A stretch of DNA of 64,000 nucleotides, from the NCBI RefSeq assembly GCF_003201475.1, contig NZ_QJJK01000013.1, positions 124,001-188,000 of the forward strand, read 5' to 3'. The position numbers and the translations under genes were made by a program. Source of the DNA: Chelatococcus asaccharovorans. Its GTDB lineage: Bacteria > Pseudomonadota > Alphaproteobacteria > Rhizobiales > Beijerinckiaceae. Shown piece by piece: positions 1-8,846 of this stretch. How positions within the stretch are numbered: the first letter of the stretch is position 1; each line of letters begins with the position of its first letter. The notes under the pieces were generated by a model. It ran no database searches and had not been told where the DNA came from. It was given only the letters and a program-made list of their open reading frames with translations.

Positions 1-302
1 GCCAGCAGATAGGCCACCGGATAGGCCCCGACGATGCAGAACAGCATCGTGAAAAAGGCCACCTTGATGGTCGCCAGCAGCACCTTGCCATAGAGTGGGA
101 CATCGACCAGCCGCTTATAATGTTCGAGCGACGGACTGCCGTCATTGTCGAAGAAGCTGATGCTCAGCAGCGTGACGACCGGCACGACAAACAGCGCCAG
201 CAGAAATACGGCGACCGGTAGGGTCTGCCAGCGAAGCCTGTGCGTCCCCGGCCTTGCGGGAGACGGCGCCGTCGTGGCGGCGGCGACATCGGCGCTCGCC
301 AT
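1..302 (-). CDS. ABC transporter permease (PotB type), N-terminal part
   Basis: Only the first 100 or so codons are inside the window; the gene runs off the left edge. It starts with ATG at 302-300, sharing bases with the TGA of the upstream ATPase gene (TGATG), so the two are translationally coupled. The visible protein has a short polar N-terminus, one hydrophobic membrane segment at about residues 29-48, and the start of a second one, as in PotB/PotH-like inner-membrane permeases of spermidine/putrescine importers. With the ATPase and Tat-exported binding protein upstream it forms a small-molecule import operon. The substrate cannot be told from the sequence. Confidence 0.85.
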   Translation of the reverse strand, partial: MASADVAAATTAPSPARPGTHRLRWQTLPVAVFLLALFVVPVVTLLSISFFDNDGSPSLEHYKRLVDVPLYGKVLLATIKVAFFTMLFCIVGAYPVAYLL

Positions 303-1408
303 CACGCCACCTCCCGCCGATTGTCGGCAAACACCCGACCGACATCGGCGTCCCAGCCGATGGTCAGCAATTCGCCCTTACGCACCCGCTGGCTGACGCT
401 CGTCAACTGCGAGACCTGCAAGGTCGCACCGTCGCCGACACTTACGAAAACCTTGGTCAGCGCACCGGAAACGACAACATCCGCTACCTCACCGCGGACC
501 AGATTGTCCTTGATTTCCGTCCCGGAGAGGATCGAAAGCGACTCGGGCCGCGTGAAGTGCACGATACCCGCGCCCTGCTCATACGGTGTCGTCGACGGCG
601 CGCGCAGGGTGCCGATGCCGGGCAACTCCAGCACCAGGCGATCCGCATCTTCACCGACGATGCGACCGGAGATCAGGTTGGACTCGCCGAGGAAATCCGC
701 AGCAAACAGCGTCGCGGGCCGGAAGTAGAGTTCATCGGGCGTGCCGATCTGCTCGATCCGGCCGCCATTCATCAGGCAGATGCGGTCGGACATCACCATG
801 GCTTCTTCCTGATCGTGCGTGACATAGAGGACGGTCGTGGCCAGTTCGTCATGCAACCGCTTGATTTCGAGTTGCAGGTGGTCGCGCAGCTTTTTGTCAA
901 GCGCACCGAGCGGTTCGTCCATCAGAATGATCGAGGGATTGGCGACGAATGCGCGCGCCAAGGCGATGCGCTGCTGCTGCCCACCAGAAAGCTGGCTGCA
1001 GTAGCGATCACCGACATGTTCCAGCTTGATCATCTCCAACGCACGCCTGATGGCTTGCGGGCGGTTCGCTGCCGGCACTTTCCGCATTTCGAGCGGAAAG
1101 GAGATGTTCTCCCTGACGGTCATATGCGGAAACAGCGCATAGTTCTGGAATACCATGCCGATGTCGCGGCCCGATGCCGGAACATGGGTCGCGTCGCGAC
1201 CATCGATCCAGATCTCGCCGCCATCCGGATCGTTCAGCCCGGCCACGGCCCAAAGCAGCGTGGTCTTGCCCGAGCCGGAAGGGCCGAGCATCGTCAGGAA
1301 CTCGCCATCCACGAGATCGAGATCGACACGATCCAGCGCGGTGGCGCTACCATATCTTTTGGTCAGACCACGAATTGTCAGTTTGTTCTTACATTCGGTC
1401 AACGTCAA
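302..1408 (-). CDS. ABC transporter ATP-binding protein, polyamine/spermidine type
   Basis: A 368-residue ATPase that powers import with the neighbouring permease. Walker A GPSGSGKT is at residues 42-49, the signature LSGGQQQR at 140-147, Walker B ILMDEP at 161-166 and the switch histidine in THDQ near 198. The remaining C-terminal 150 residues match the length of a TOBE domain, as in PotA/UgpC/CysA-like ATPases. The start is TTG at 1408 (a second TTG lies two codons on); no ATG is available in frame before the conserved N-terminal strand. Order is binding protein, ATPase, permease on the minus strand. All catalytic motifs are intact. Confidence 0.93.
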   Translation of the reverse strand: MTLTECKNKLTIRGLTKRYGSATALDRVDLDLVDGEFLTMLGPSGSGKTTLLWAVAGLNDPDGGEIWIDGRDATHVPASGRDIGMVFQNYALFPHMTVRENISFPLEMRKVPAANRPQAIRRALEMIKLEHVGDRYCSQLSGGQQQRIALARAFVANPSIILMDEPLGALDKKLRDHLQLEIKRLHDELATTVLYVTHDQEEAMVMSDRICLMNGGRIEQIGTPDELYFRPATLFAADFLGESNLISGRIVGEDADRLVLELPGIGTLRAPSTTPYEQGAGIVHFTRPESLSILSGTEIKDNLVRGEVADVVVSGALTKVFVSVGDGATLQVSQLTSVSQRVRKGELLTIGWDADVGRVFADNRREVA

Positions 1409-1480
1409 AATCCCGCCGGGTCATGCACTCCACCGATAGCGGCCAATTTCGCGATCGGCATCCGTGGCGAAGGAGCATAG

Positions 1481-2563
1481 TTATCCGAGCAGCCAGGTCT
1501 CGAAGCGCTCCTGCGCCTTGGCGCTGCTGGCGCCCCACCACGCGGCATCCATGACGAACATGTCGGCAAAGTGTTTCGGATGGGTGGGCAGTATGTCGGC
1601 AAGCTTCGGCTCTATAAGGTCGAAGGACTTTGGATTACAGGGACCGCTCGTCGAATACTTAACGAACTCTGCCTGGTTTTCTGCCGCCGAGGCGAATTCG
1701 ATGAACTCGCGCATCAGCTCCACATTCGGCCCGCCCTTGAGGATGGCGAAACCGGCGAAGGAGAACATCGCGTCCTTCCAGACGATCTTGACCGGCGCAC
1801 CGTCATCGATGGCCACTTGGGCGCGACCGTTCCAAGTAATCAGGCAATCGACCTCACCCGTTTTCAGCATCTGCGAGGTCTGCGCCCCGCCGGTCCACCA
1901 CACGGCGACGTCCTTCTTGATCCTGTCGAGGCTCCGGAAAGCGCGGTCCAGATCAAGCGGATAGAGTGCATTCTTTGCGACGCCATCGGCAAGAAGCGCC
2001 GGCTCCAGCGTTCCGCTGGCATGCTTGCGCACGGATCGCGCTCCCGGCACGTCAGCAACGTTCCAGAAATCGGCAAAGCTTCGCGGCGGCTTTTTGCCCA
2101 TCGTGTCGGTGCGGTAGGCGAGGACCGTGGCATAGCCCATGGCCCCGATGAGGAGATCGCTGCGGAGCTCTGCCGGAATCTGCGAAGCGTTCGGGCCGAG
2201 ACCGCCCTCGCCGACCACCGTTTCGAGATATTTGGTGCCTGACAGGACATCGACGTCGCTCATGTCGAGAAGCGCACCGTCCCAGGCATAATTGCCCGCA
2301 TCGACCATCGCCTTGATCTCGCCGGTCGGGCCGTGGGACGACTGAACGCCGATGACATCGACGCCGGCGGTCTTGGCGAACGGCTCGAAGAACGCCTTCT
2401 TATAGGCCTCGCCGACGGGGCCGCCAGGGTCGCGGATGGTCAAGGAGCGACTTGCAGCTGAGGATGTCCTGACGAACGGCGTGGCGAGCACAGCACCGCC
2501 TGAAACGGTCAAGAAGGTCCTGCGGCTGAGGGCCGCCTTCGGCAATTGCGTCGTCTCGGACAT
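1481..2563 (-). CDS. ABC transporter extracellular solute-binding protein, Tat-exported, PotD-like
   Basis: A 360-residue periplasmic binding protein. The N-terminus has a twin-arginine motif (SRRTFLT, residues 13-19) followed by a hydrophobic stretch and an Ala-rich cleavage region near residue 37, so it is predicted to be folded before export by the Tat system. The rest reads as a bacterial type-1/6 extracellular solute-binding protein of the spermidine/putrescine class. A GGGGAA ribosome site precedes the ATG. It is the first gene of the operon with the ATPase and permease and probably fixes its substrate, which the sequence does not reveal. Confidence 0.88.
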   Translation of the reverse strand: MSETTQLPKAALSRRTFLTVSGGAVLATPFVRTSSAASRSLTIRDPGGPVGEAYKKAFFEPFAKTAGVDVIGVQSSHGPTGEIKAMVDAGNYAWDGALLDMSDVDVLSGTKYLETVVGEGGLGPNASQIPAELRSDLLIGAMGYATVLAYRTDTMGKKPPRSFADFWNVADVPGARSVRKHASGTLEPALLADGVAKNALYPLDLDRAFRSLDRIKKDVAVWWTGGAQTSQMLKTGEVDCLITWNGRAQVAIDDGAPVKIVWKDAMFSFAGFAILKGGPNVELMREFIEFASAAENQAEFVKYSTSGPCNPKSFDLIEPKLADILPTHPKHFADMFVMDAAWWGASSAKAQERFETWLLG

Positions 2564-2675
2564 GATCGGTTCCCCTATCGCTTCTGCGTTTTCTCAGCAA
2601 GTTCAGCGCAATCAACGGGGAGGGTCCAATCGAATTATGGGGGCAATTGATGCATAAATGTAATGTGAGAAAGGC

Positions 2676-2843
2676 CTAGTGGTTCGACTCCGACATTTGC
2701 ATCCGCCCGGATACCACCCTCGGAGCAAATGTCAGAGTCAAGAAAACCACGAGCAAGTTATTGGTTCTAGTGGAGCTTTTGAATTTGACATTTGATCTGG
2801 AACTGATGTCAGGCGGGGCTCAAATGTCAATTCGCTCCACTAG
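2676..2843. repeat. Double-hairpin palindromic repeat, copy 1
   Basis: A 168-bp element made of two imperfect inverted repeats, each bounded by CTAGTGG/CCAC-type ends. The first arm pair is built on ACTCCGACATTTGC and its complement, the second on GAATTTGACATTTGA and its complement. A near-identical element lies in opposite orientation at 47182-47350. It sits between the binding-protein gene and the LysR gene. It resembles RIME-like intergenic mosaic repeats of rhizobia; no coding potential. Confidence 0.9.
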
Positions 2844-2899
2844 TTCACGCAACGGGCGCTCCCGAGGGGGCCGAAAAGCGGCGCGTGGAGGTTTTCCGC

Positions 2900-3805
2900 T
2901 CAAATCGCTTCGAATTGAGCCAGAGCCTTGTTCCGCGCTTCCGCGAGCACGGCGATGAACTTGCGCGTTACCGCCGAAGGCGGCCGCAAGACCGGCATCA
3001 CCATTGCGTAGCTCGCCCTTACCAAGGGTCTGAAGCGCCGCATGACGAGCCCATGTCCAGCAAAGTCGGCCGCAGCAAACGGGCTTAGGACAGAAACGCC
3101 AGCGCCGCTTATGACGAAACTGCAGACCGTGGCGGCAAACTGGGTCTCAATGTGTTGCTTCAAGGTAAAGCCGGCGTTTTCCAGAATATGATCCACCTGT
3201 TGTCTGGTGACGTCGTCCTTCACCAATCTGATAAACGGGAGACCGGCGATATCGGCCGGCACGATTTCAGTCTTCGCGGCGAGAGGATGCCCTGCCGGAA
3301 GAATGCAGACGCAATCGACACCGGCGAAGTGTTCTGCATGATGGTTGAGATCGTTTGGCGGCCCCGGCAGGAAGCCAAGGTCGAATTCTTGCGTGGAGGT
3401 GATACCTCTGACGAAGCCCGAACTGCGCACCTGTAGGGACACTTCGACATTCGGATAGAGCTCTGAAAAGCTGGTAATTACGCGCGGTAGGAAGCCGAAC
3501 CCCAGCGCGGGCAGCGACGCAATCCGCAGATGGCCGGTGTTGAAATTGGTGATGTTGTCTGCAAAATGGCGAAGATTTTCGAGCCCAACGAAAGCGCGCT
3601 TGACCTCCTCATAGAAGGCCACACCTTCTGGAGTTGGCTGAAGACCTCGACCGACCCGATGGAACAACTTTATCCGCGAGACCTTTTCAAGGCGTTCGAT
3701 TTGGCGGCTCACAGCTGGTTGGGAAAGATTGAGGAGTTCGGCACCAGCCGTAATACTGCCCGTGCGCATCACGGCCTGGAAAATTTCTATCTGCCTCAGA
3801 TTCAT
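2900..3805 (-). CDS. LysR-family transcriptional regulator
   Basis: A 301-residue LysR-type regulator of usual length. The winged helix-turn-helix covers about residues 1-60 (recognition region LSQPAVSRQIERLE) and the co-inducer-binding domain fills the rest. It is not divergent from an obvious target: its downstream neighbour across a repeat is the ABC operon and upstream lies a 600-bp gene-poor stretch. The target is therefore open, the ABC operon at 0.3-2.6 kb being the nearest candidate. Confidence 0.9.
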   Translation of the reverse strand: MNLRQIEIFQAVMRTGSITAGAELLNLSQPAVSRQIERLEKVSRIKLFHRVGRGLQPTPEGVAFYEEVKRAFVGLENLRHFADNITNFNTGHLRIASLPALGFGFLPRVITSFSELYPNVEVSLQVRSSGFVRGITSTQEFDLGFLPGPPNDLNHHAEHFAGVDCVCILPAGHPLAAKTEIVPADIAGLPFIRLVKDDVTRQQVDHILENAGFTLKQHIETQFAATVCSFVISGAGVSVLSPFAAADFAGHGLVMRRFRPLVRASYAMVMPVLRPPSAVTRKFIAVLAEARNKALAQFEAI

Positions 3806-3918
3806 TCTTTACCCGCCTGCGAGCTTCGGCTCTTCAAGCCGGATAATCCACCGACCAGGCGGACGAGGCAAGGCGTGGGGGACGGCGTTGGCAGGTGAGG
3901 TCTTTCCGCTCCTTATGT

Positions 3919-4203
3919 TCAGCAGAAACCCGCGGGTGATGCCCCATCCAGAGCCATGGACTTATCACGCTTCCATCCGACGGTCTCGTGGGGACTGGCG
4001 CCTCGGGTGGTGACACGCATCAGCCGCTCGATGCGCTTGAGGCCACAACTGATGCCGTCCGCCAGCACGTCGCGCCAGACACGGACCTCTCGGCGGGGGT
4101 GGATCACGATGTGATCGACCGGATCAATCCGGGCGCGGGCGAGGAAGTGGCCTGAGCACAAGGCCGCTCGGCTTCCGGATGCCGATTGCCACAGTTTCTC
4201 CAA
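3919..4203 (-). pseudogene. Possible IS3-family transposase (OrfB) scrap
   Basis: The minus strand encodes an open stretch including VWRDVLADG and GLKRIERLMR, which resembles the N-terminal helix-turn-helix part of IS3-type OrfB transposases (the RIERLMR segment). No DDE catalytic core is visible and there are no terminal repeats, so if real it is a short remnant. The surrounding stretch 3806-4406 carries no other recognisable gene. Low confidence. Confidence 0.3.
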
Positions 4204-4406
4204 ACTCGCGCTTGGGCTGTTTCATGATGTCCGTTATTTCCGAGTTTTACGGAAGATAATCATCAATCCATGACGTAATGGACTTCATTCGGCTCCCCGT
4301 CGCGGTGCGCCGACGTGGCCGACGCCAGACAAGGTTTCGTGATCCGATTGAATCTGGAGAAGTGGCGATGCGGTGCCGCCCCGCGTCGCCGCCATTGGCA
4401 GGTTCT

Positions 4407-5402
4407 TTACTGACCGGGGACTGCAGCCATAGCCGCGCGTGCCTTCTCGACCACATCCGCGCCGATCTTCTCGCTGTATTCCTTCACGACAGGGGCAACG
4501 CGCTGGCGCATCGCAGCGAGGGCTTCGGGCGTGGGTTGGGTAATCTTGAAGCCCTTCGCCACGAGCTCCTTCTCGAGATCCTGCGCCGACTTGCGGGAAA
4601 TTTCCCGCTGGAAGGCCGCCGATTCCTTCGCGGCGTCCATGACGATCGCCTTGTCTTCGTCCGAGAGGCTCGAGAACCATTTCTTGCTCGCGAGAAGAAC
4701 AAACGGCGTGTAGACGTGGCCCGTCTTGGCGAGATGTTTCTGCACCTCGTAGAACCTTGCCGTATAGATCAGAGCGTACGGGGTCTCCTGCGCATCGACG
4801 GCGCCATTTTCGAGGGCGCTGTAGAGTTCAGGCCAGGGAAGCGGCGTCGGATTGGTGCCCAGCGCCTTCCAGGTCGCGATGAACAACGGGTTGGGGATGA
4901 CGCGGATGTTGATCCCTGCCATATCCTCCACCGTGTTGATGGGACGGGCCTTGGTGGTCATGTGGCGGAAGCCGTTGTCCCACCACGCCAGCCCGACGAT
5001 GCCGGTCTTTTCCTTCAGTTGCGCGAACAGTTGCTCGCCGACCGGGCCGTCCATGACGGCATCCACGGCGGCGAAGTCTTTGTAGAAGAACGGAAGGTCG
5101 AAGATCATGAACTGCGGCACAACGCCGACCAGATTGGGCGTCGGGCCGACCATGATGTCGATGAAGCCGGCCTGAACCGACGCCTGCATCTCGGGCTCGC
5201 TGCCGAGCACGCCGTTACCGAAGGTATCGATCTTGATGCGACCGCCGCTCTTCTCATTGACCAGCTTCGCGAAGTGGCGCGAGGCCTGCCCCACCGGATG
5301 GTCTTCCGTGGGCACGTAGCCCAGGCGGGCATTCTGGGCCATGGCCGGAGTGGCGGCCAGAAGGCCTCCGACAAATGCTGCAGTCAGAAGCAAGAGTTTC
5401 AT
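4407..5402 (-). CDS. TRAP transporter substrate-binding protein (DctP family)
   Basis: A 331-residue periplasmic binding protein of a TRAP uptake system. The start at 5402 is chosen because GGGAGGAG lies six bases upstream and the protein then opens with a classical Sec signal peptide (hydrophobic core about 4-17, AMA cleavage region near 20-22); a longer reading frame adds 99 non-conserved residues. The body shows DctP-family features, including the region IRVIPNPLF near 160 with the conserved arginine that binds carboxylates. Its membrane partners DctQ and DctM lie apart at 8903-10722. The promoter region carries an IclR-type motif at 5513-5540. Confidence 0.92.
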   Translation of the reverse strand: MKLLLLTAAFVGGLLAATPAMAQNARLGYVPTEDHPVGQASRHFAKLVNEKSGGRIKIDTFGNGVLGSEPEMQASVQAGFIDIMVGPTPNLVGVVPQFMIFDLPFFYKDFAAVDAVMDGPVGEQLFAQLKEKTGIVGLAWWDNGFRHMTTKARPINTVEDMAGINIRVIPNPLFIATWKALGTNPTPLPWPELYSALENGAVDAQETPYALIYTARFYEVQKHLAKTGHVYTPFVLLASKKWFSSLSDEDKAIVMDAAKESAAFQREISRKSAQDLEKELVAKGFKITQPTPEALAAMRQRVAPVVKEYSEKIGADVVEKARAAMAAVPGQ

Positions 5403-5512
5403 TCGGTTCTCCTCCCAAAGATTGTTCACGCAACCAGGATTTGCCGCTTGTCCGCAGACGCGTACAGATCCGGTATGACGTGTCTTGCGCCCTACACTCT
5501 CAACAAGACCAG

Positions 5513-5540
5513 ATTGTCCACAATATGGGCGAATTGTCCA
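5513..5540. promoter_or_regulatory. Putative IclR operator in front of the dctP gene
   Basis: Reads ATTGTCCACAATATGGGC followed by GAATTGTCCA, so the 7-mer TTGTCCA occurs twice, 20 bp (about two helical turns) apart. The core (GTCCA-N5-TGG) recurs at 6282, 6404 and 11368, all at promoters of the same gene module. The reader is inferred to be the IclR protein at 11445-12254. Confidence 0.6.
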
Positions 5541-5712
5541 AAAGATATGATGGGGCAGACGACTGCCCATTGTCAACGCTTCTCGGCACGCTCCGGAGCG
5601 CGGCGGCGAGATGGCTGGCGTCGGGTGGGCGCCTTGACCGCTCCCGGTTGACGACGCGCGAACCCTGGCCGCCGATCGGCGGCTAGGTTCAATCGACATT
5701 CAGCCCTTTCAG

Positions 5713-5922
5713 CCGTCATGGCCGGGCTTGTCATTGAAGTCGGGCTTGCCCGACTTCAACTTGTTCAACGCGGAACTCGGCTACAGCCGAGTTCCGTTGC
5801 CATCCCGATGAACTGAGGCGCCCTTCTGATCGGGATCACCGGAACTCGGCTGTTGCCGAGTTCCTGACCAAAAGCCGAAATTCGGATAAATCCGATTTCG
5901 GGGACAAGCCCGGTGATGACGG
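5713..5922. repeat. Nested mosaic palindrome with five internal hairpins
   Basis: Outer arms (CCGTCATGGCCGGGCTTGTC at 5713-5732 and its near complement at 5903-5922) enclose five successive hairpins: arms GAAGTCGGG, GGAACTCGGCT, ATCCCGAT, GGAACTCGGC and CCGAAATTCGG with their complements. The transcript would fold as a multi-branched cloverleaf. It lies in the 557-bp gap between the dctP promoter and the truncated dehydrogenase. No coding potential. Confidence 0.85.
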
Positions 5923-5959
5923 TGGTATCTATTTGGCAATACTTGAATGTCGATTGCTC

Positions 5960-6280
5960 CTAAGGCACGGGCGTCATCGCCGCTCCGCTTTGGAACCGGG
6001 CGAGCAAGTTCCGCGCGGGGAGATCGGCCATCGCGGTATGCGTCGCGACCGACGCGGATCCGATATGCGGAAGGATCGTCAGGTTCTCGAGCGCCAGCAT
6101 GTCATCCGAGACATTGGGCTCATCTGCAATGACATCCAGACCGGCCGCCGCAATGGTTCCCGTCCGGAGGGCGTCGATCAATGCCTCCTCATCCACCACA
6201 GTTCCACGGCCGACATTGATGAACACGCCCTCCGGTCCAAGGGCGGACAAGACGTCGGCATAGCTCAGCGTCATCGACAT
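5960..6280 (-). pseudogene. Truncated D-2-hydroxyacid dehydrogenase (C-terminal part)
   Basis: About 105 residues match the end of the NAD-binding domain and C-terminal tail of D-isomer 2-hydroxyacid dehydrogenases: FINVGRGTVVDEEAL, AAAGLDVIADEP and ILPHIGSA, containing the catalytic Glu and His regions. The N-terminal 200 residues, including the GxGxxG dinucleotide motif, are missing. The homology begins right after ATG codons at 6280/6274, and an operator-like site (6282-6311) lies directly before them, so the remnant may still be transcribed. A full enzyme would be about 310-330 residues; this one cannot be functional. Confidence 0.8.
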
Positions 6281-6281
6281 A

Positions 6282-6311
6282 ATTGTCCATAATATAGACA
6301 ATATATCCACA
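6282..6311. promoter_or_regulatory. Putative IclR operator (minus-facing side of divergent region)
   Basis: ATTGTCCATAATATAGACAA followed by ATATCCACA: a diverged copy of the motif at 5513 and 6404. It sits in the intergenic space between the dehydrogenase remnant (minus) and the alcohol dehydrogenase gene (plus), about 100 bp from the next copy. Confidence 0.55.
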
Positions 6312-6403
6312 TTTATTTTCGCGCTATAGCAGAGCTTGTCAATGGCCGTAGCAGCGGGCATGCCGAACGCTAAGCTTGACATTTGCAGAGTTCCGATTGA
6401 TGC

Positions 6404-6435
6404 TTGGACAATATGTCCACAATATGGACGAATGG
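6404..6435. promoter_or_regulatory. Putative IclR operator before the Fe-alcohol dehydrogenase gene
   Basis: Two overlapping palindromes: GGACA-ATA-TGTCC and GTCCA-CAATA-TGGAC with perfect 5-bp arms. This is the most symmetric copy of the motif found at four promoters of the module, and lies about 100 bp upstream of the GTG start at 6538. Confidence 0.65.
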
Positions 6436-6537
6436 AGCAAGGGCGTCACGCCCTGCACGCTCCTCAAAACGCGCCGAATGCTACCCGGTGGCTGCGGCGG
6501 TGCATTTGGGGGTGGATACATCGAGGAGAGCGGCAGC

Positions 6538-7680
6538 GTGAATACTCGCAGCGTGGATACTATAACTTATCTTACAAATATCAGTTTCGGGCTTGGGGCG
6601 GCCGAGTCGTTGGCGGAGATCTTGCGCGAACTCGGCGTCGCGAACCCCCTGGTCATCAGCGATCACGGCGTCCGGGCCGCTGGCCTGCTTCAGCACCCTG
6701 CTTTCGCGTTTCTGAATAGCGCGCCGACCTTCCTGGACGTCCCCTCCAACCCGACCGAGAGCGCAGTCGCGGCGGGTCTGGAGCTCTACAAACAAGGCGG
6801 TTGCGACGGGGTGGTGGCGATCGGCGGGGGCTCTCCGATTGATCTCGCCAAGGGCGTTGCGCTGCTCGCCACGCACGACGGCGAACTTGAGCGCTACGCC
6901 GCGATCCTGGGTGGCGTGGCACGCATCACGGCTGCTGTCGCGCCGCTCGTGGCCGTCCCGACAACCGCGGGTACGGGATCCGAGGTCGGGCGCGCCGCAT
7001 TGATCACCCTGAATGACGGCCGGAAGCTGGGGTTCATCAGCCCCTATCTGATCCCTCGCAGGGCGGTCTGCGACCCGGAGTTGACGATGGGGCTGCCTCC
7101 GGCATTGACGGCCGCGACCGGACTCGACGCGCTGTCCCATTGCATCGAGACCTACCTGTCTCCCCGCTACAATCCGCCGGCCGAGGCAATAGCCGTCGAC
7201 GGTTTCCAACGCATCTGGAAGGCTTTGCCCGTCGCCTACGCGGATGGCTCGAACGCTGAGGCCCGGAGCGATCTCATGATGGGTGCCCTCGAAGGCGGCC
7301 TGACGTTCCAGAAGGGGCTCGGCGCCGTCCATGCACTCAGCCACGCCCTGGGTGGTCTGAAGGAGGCGCGCCTCCATCATGGGACGCTGAATGCCATCCT
7401 GATGCCTCCGGTGCTCCGGTGGAATGTGGAAGTCGAGGCCGTGGCTGAAAAAGTAAGCCACCTTGAGAGCCTGGCAGGCCTTGAACAGACAACCCTCGCA
7501 GACGCGCTGGACGATTTGAACCGCCGTCTGGGCATCACGCCGCGATTGTCGGAATTGGGTGTGCCCCGGCATGTCATCGATTGGGTCTGTGAACGGGCTC
7601 TCGCCGATCACAGCCACCCCACCAATCCACGCCCATTGACCAAGGAAGATTACGCCGCGATCCTTCAATCGGTCTTCTAG
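6538..7680 (+). CDS. Iron-containing alcohol dehydrogenase / maleylacetate-reductase family
   Basis: A 380-residue NAD(P)-dependent, metal-containing group III alcohol dehydrogenase. GTG at 6538 is chosen as start: AGGAGAG lies just upstream and family similarity begins there, while the longer frame adds 54 residues running through the operator. Motifs include GGGSPIDLAK (nucleotide binding, about 90-100), VPTTAGTGSEV, and the metal-ligand stretches DALSHCIE and HALSHALGG with HHG. It likely oxidises a short hydroxylated compound or reduces an aldehyde/keto acid taken up by the adjacent TRAP system. The next gene, an SDR, begins 40 bp later and is probably cotranscribed. Confidence 0.9.
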   Translation: MNTRSVDTITYLTNISFGLGAAESLAEILRELGVANPLVISDHGVRAAGLLQHPAFAFLNSAPTFLDVPSNPTESAVAAGLELYKQGGCDGVVAIGGGSPIDLAKGVALLATHDGELERYAAILGGVARITAAVAPLVAVPTTAGTGSEVGRAALITLNDGRKLGFISPYLIPRRAVCDPELTMGLPPALTAATGLDALSHCIETYLSPRYNPPAEAIAVDGFQRIWKALPVAYADGSNAEARSDLMMGALEGGLTFQKGLGAVHALSHALGGLKEARLHHGTLNAILMPPVLRWNVEVEAVAEKVSHLESLAGLEQTTLADALDDLNRRLGITPRLSELGVPRHVIDWVCERALADHSHPTNPRPLTKEDYAAILQSVF

Positions 7681-7720
7681 ACCAGGAAAGCCCTCAGACA
7701 AGAAGCGCGGAGGCCAATCC

Positions 7721-8467
7721 TTGAGACCAATTGTAATCGTGACGGGCGCAAGCCACGGCATCGGCGCCGCGACGGCGCGTCTGTTCGCCGCTGACGGCTA
7801 CGATGTCTGCATCAACTATCTCTCGGACGCTGCGGCTGCGTCCTCAGTCGCGGAAGACTGCAGGGCGGCAGGCGCCCGCGCCATCGCCGTGCAGGGAGAC
7901 GTGGGGGCAATCGAGGACATCCAGGCCCTGTTCAGCGCATGCGACGATGCGCTGGGGCGGGTGACCTGCCTGATCAACAACGCCGGGATCATCGGCAAAG
8001 CCGGCCGCATAGAGGATCTGCAGCCTGCCACCCTGGAGGGAACCTTCAGGGTGAACGTATTCGGCGTCATGTATTGTATCCAGGAGGCAGCGAAACGCAT
8101 GTCCACCCGTCGGGGCGGACAGGGCGGGACAATCGTGAACATGTCGTCCCTCGCATCCTACCTCGGTAGCCCCAACGAATACGTGCACTATGCCGCGAGC
8201 AAGGGCGCCGTCGAATCCATCACCTTCGGTGCAGGCAAAGAACTGGCACCGGAGGGCATTCGCGTGAACGCCATACGTGTCGGGACCACCAACACGCGGA
8301 TACATACCCAGGGCGGAAACCCCGAGCGGCCCGCCAGGATTGCGGCAGCAACCCCCATGGGGCGCATCGCAGAGCCCGACGACATCGCGCGCGCGGCCCT
8401 GTGGCTCGCGTCTCCCGGCTCCGGGTTCGTAACAGGCACCCTCATCACGGTGTCCGGGGGGCTCTGA
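7721..8467 (+). CDS. Short-chain dehydrogenase/reductase (SDR), glucose/sorbitol-dehydrogenase-like
   Basis: A 248-residue classical SDR. The start codon is TTG at 7721, preceded by CGGAGGCC; the protein then opens directly with the first beta strand. Cofactor motif TGASHGIG is at residues 8-15, NNAG near 87, and the catalytic Ser (MSSLASY) and YAASK tetrad follow. The C-terminus (VTGTLITVSGGL) is the usual SDR ending. It lies 40 bp after the alcohol dehydrogenase and probably carries out a second oxidation on the same carbon skeleton. A perfect hairpin follows 24 bp after the stop. Confidence 0.92.
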   Translation: MRPIVIVTGASHGIGAATARLFAADGYDVCINYLSDAAAASSVAEDCRAAGARAIAVQGDVGAIEDIQALFSACDDALGRVTCLINNAGIIGKAGRIEDLQPATLEGTFRVNVFGVMYCIQEAAKRMSTRRGGQGGTIVNMSSLASYLGSPNEYVHYAASKGAVESITFGAGKELAPEGIRVNAIRVGTTNTRIHTQGGNPERPARIAAATPMGRIAEPDDIARAALWLASPGSGFVTGTLITVSGGL

Positions 8468-8490
8468 GCCCCAGACCTATCTCAGAGGGA

Positions 8491-8509
8491 GTGCCAGGAA
8501 ACCTGGCAC
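8491..8509 (+). terminator. Hairpin after the SDR gene
   Basis: GTGCCAGG-AAA-CCTGGCAC: perfect 8-bp arms with a 3-base loop, 24 bp downstream of the SDR stop. There is no following T tract, so a Rho-independent role is uncertain, but position and symmetry fit a transcript end. The rest of 8510-8846 shows no recognisable gene. Confidence 0.5.
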
Positions 8510-8846
8510 AGCTGCCGGGATCGGTCGGCGCACTCATTCCCGGACCTGCCACCGAACTTTCCGCCAGCGGCAATTGACTCGGTTTCGCGCCGATTGAATC
8601 GCGGATTCTCGGGTCAGGCTCCTGTTCAAGCTGCCGCCCGAGATGGAGGAACGCCGCGCCGGCCGCGTAAGCTCTGAGGGCTCAACGCATGCCAACGCGG
8701 TCGCCCTCCCCCAGCCGGACGCTTCTTTATCTGGCTAACGAAGGCCGGCGGCAAGCCCGCCGCGCCGAGCGCCCTCGCCTATCGGCACGCGCATCTGACC
8801 TGACCCAGCAGTTGCAAGTCCATTCGCCTCAGGCGTCCCCATGGCC

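Noticed and set aside
254-1480. 408-residue plus-strand ORF opposite the ABC ATPase gene
   Set aside because: It is the antisense shadow of a gene with intact Walker motifs; composition is Arg/Asp/Gly-rich and without family likeness.
3729-4016. Short plus- and minus-strand ORFs in the gap after the LysR gene
   Set aside because: No ribosome sites, no conserved motifs; only the weak transposase-like segment was kept, at low confidence.
5713-5922. Regularly spaced hairpins considered as a CRISPR array
   Set aside because: The units differ in sequence and length and there are no spacers of constant size; no cas gene is nearby.
6481-7761. 426-residue minus-strand ORF opposite the alcohol dehydrogenase
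   Set aside because: The plus strand encodes a complete Fe-alcohol dehydrogenase with all motifs; the minus frame has none.
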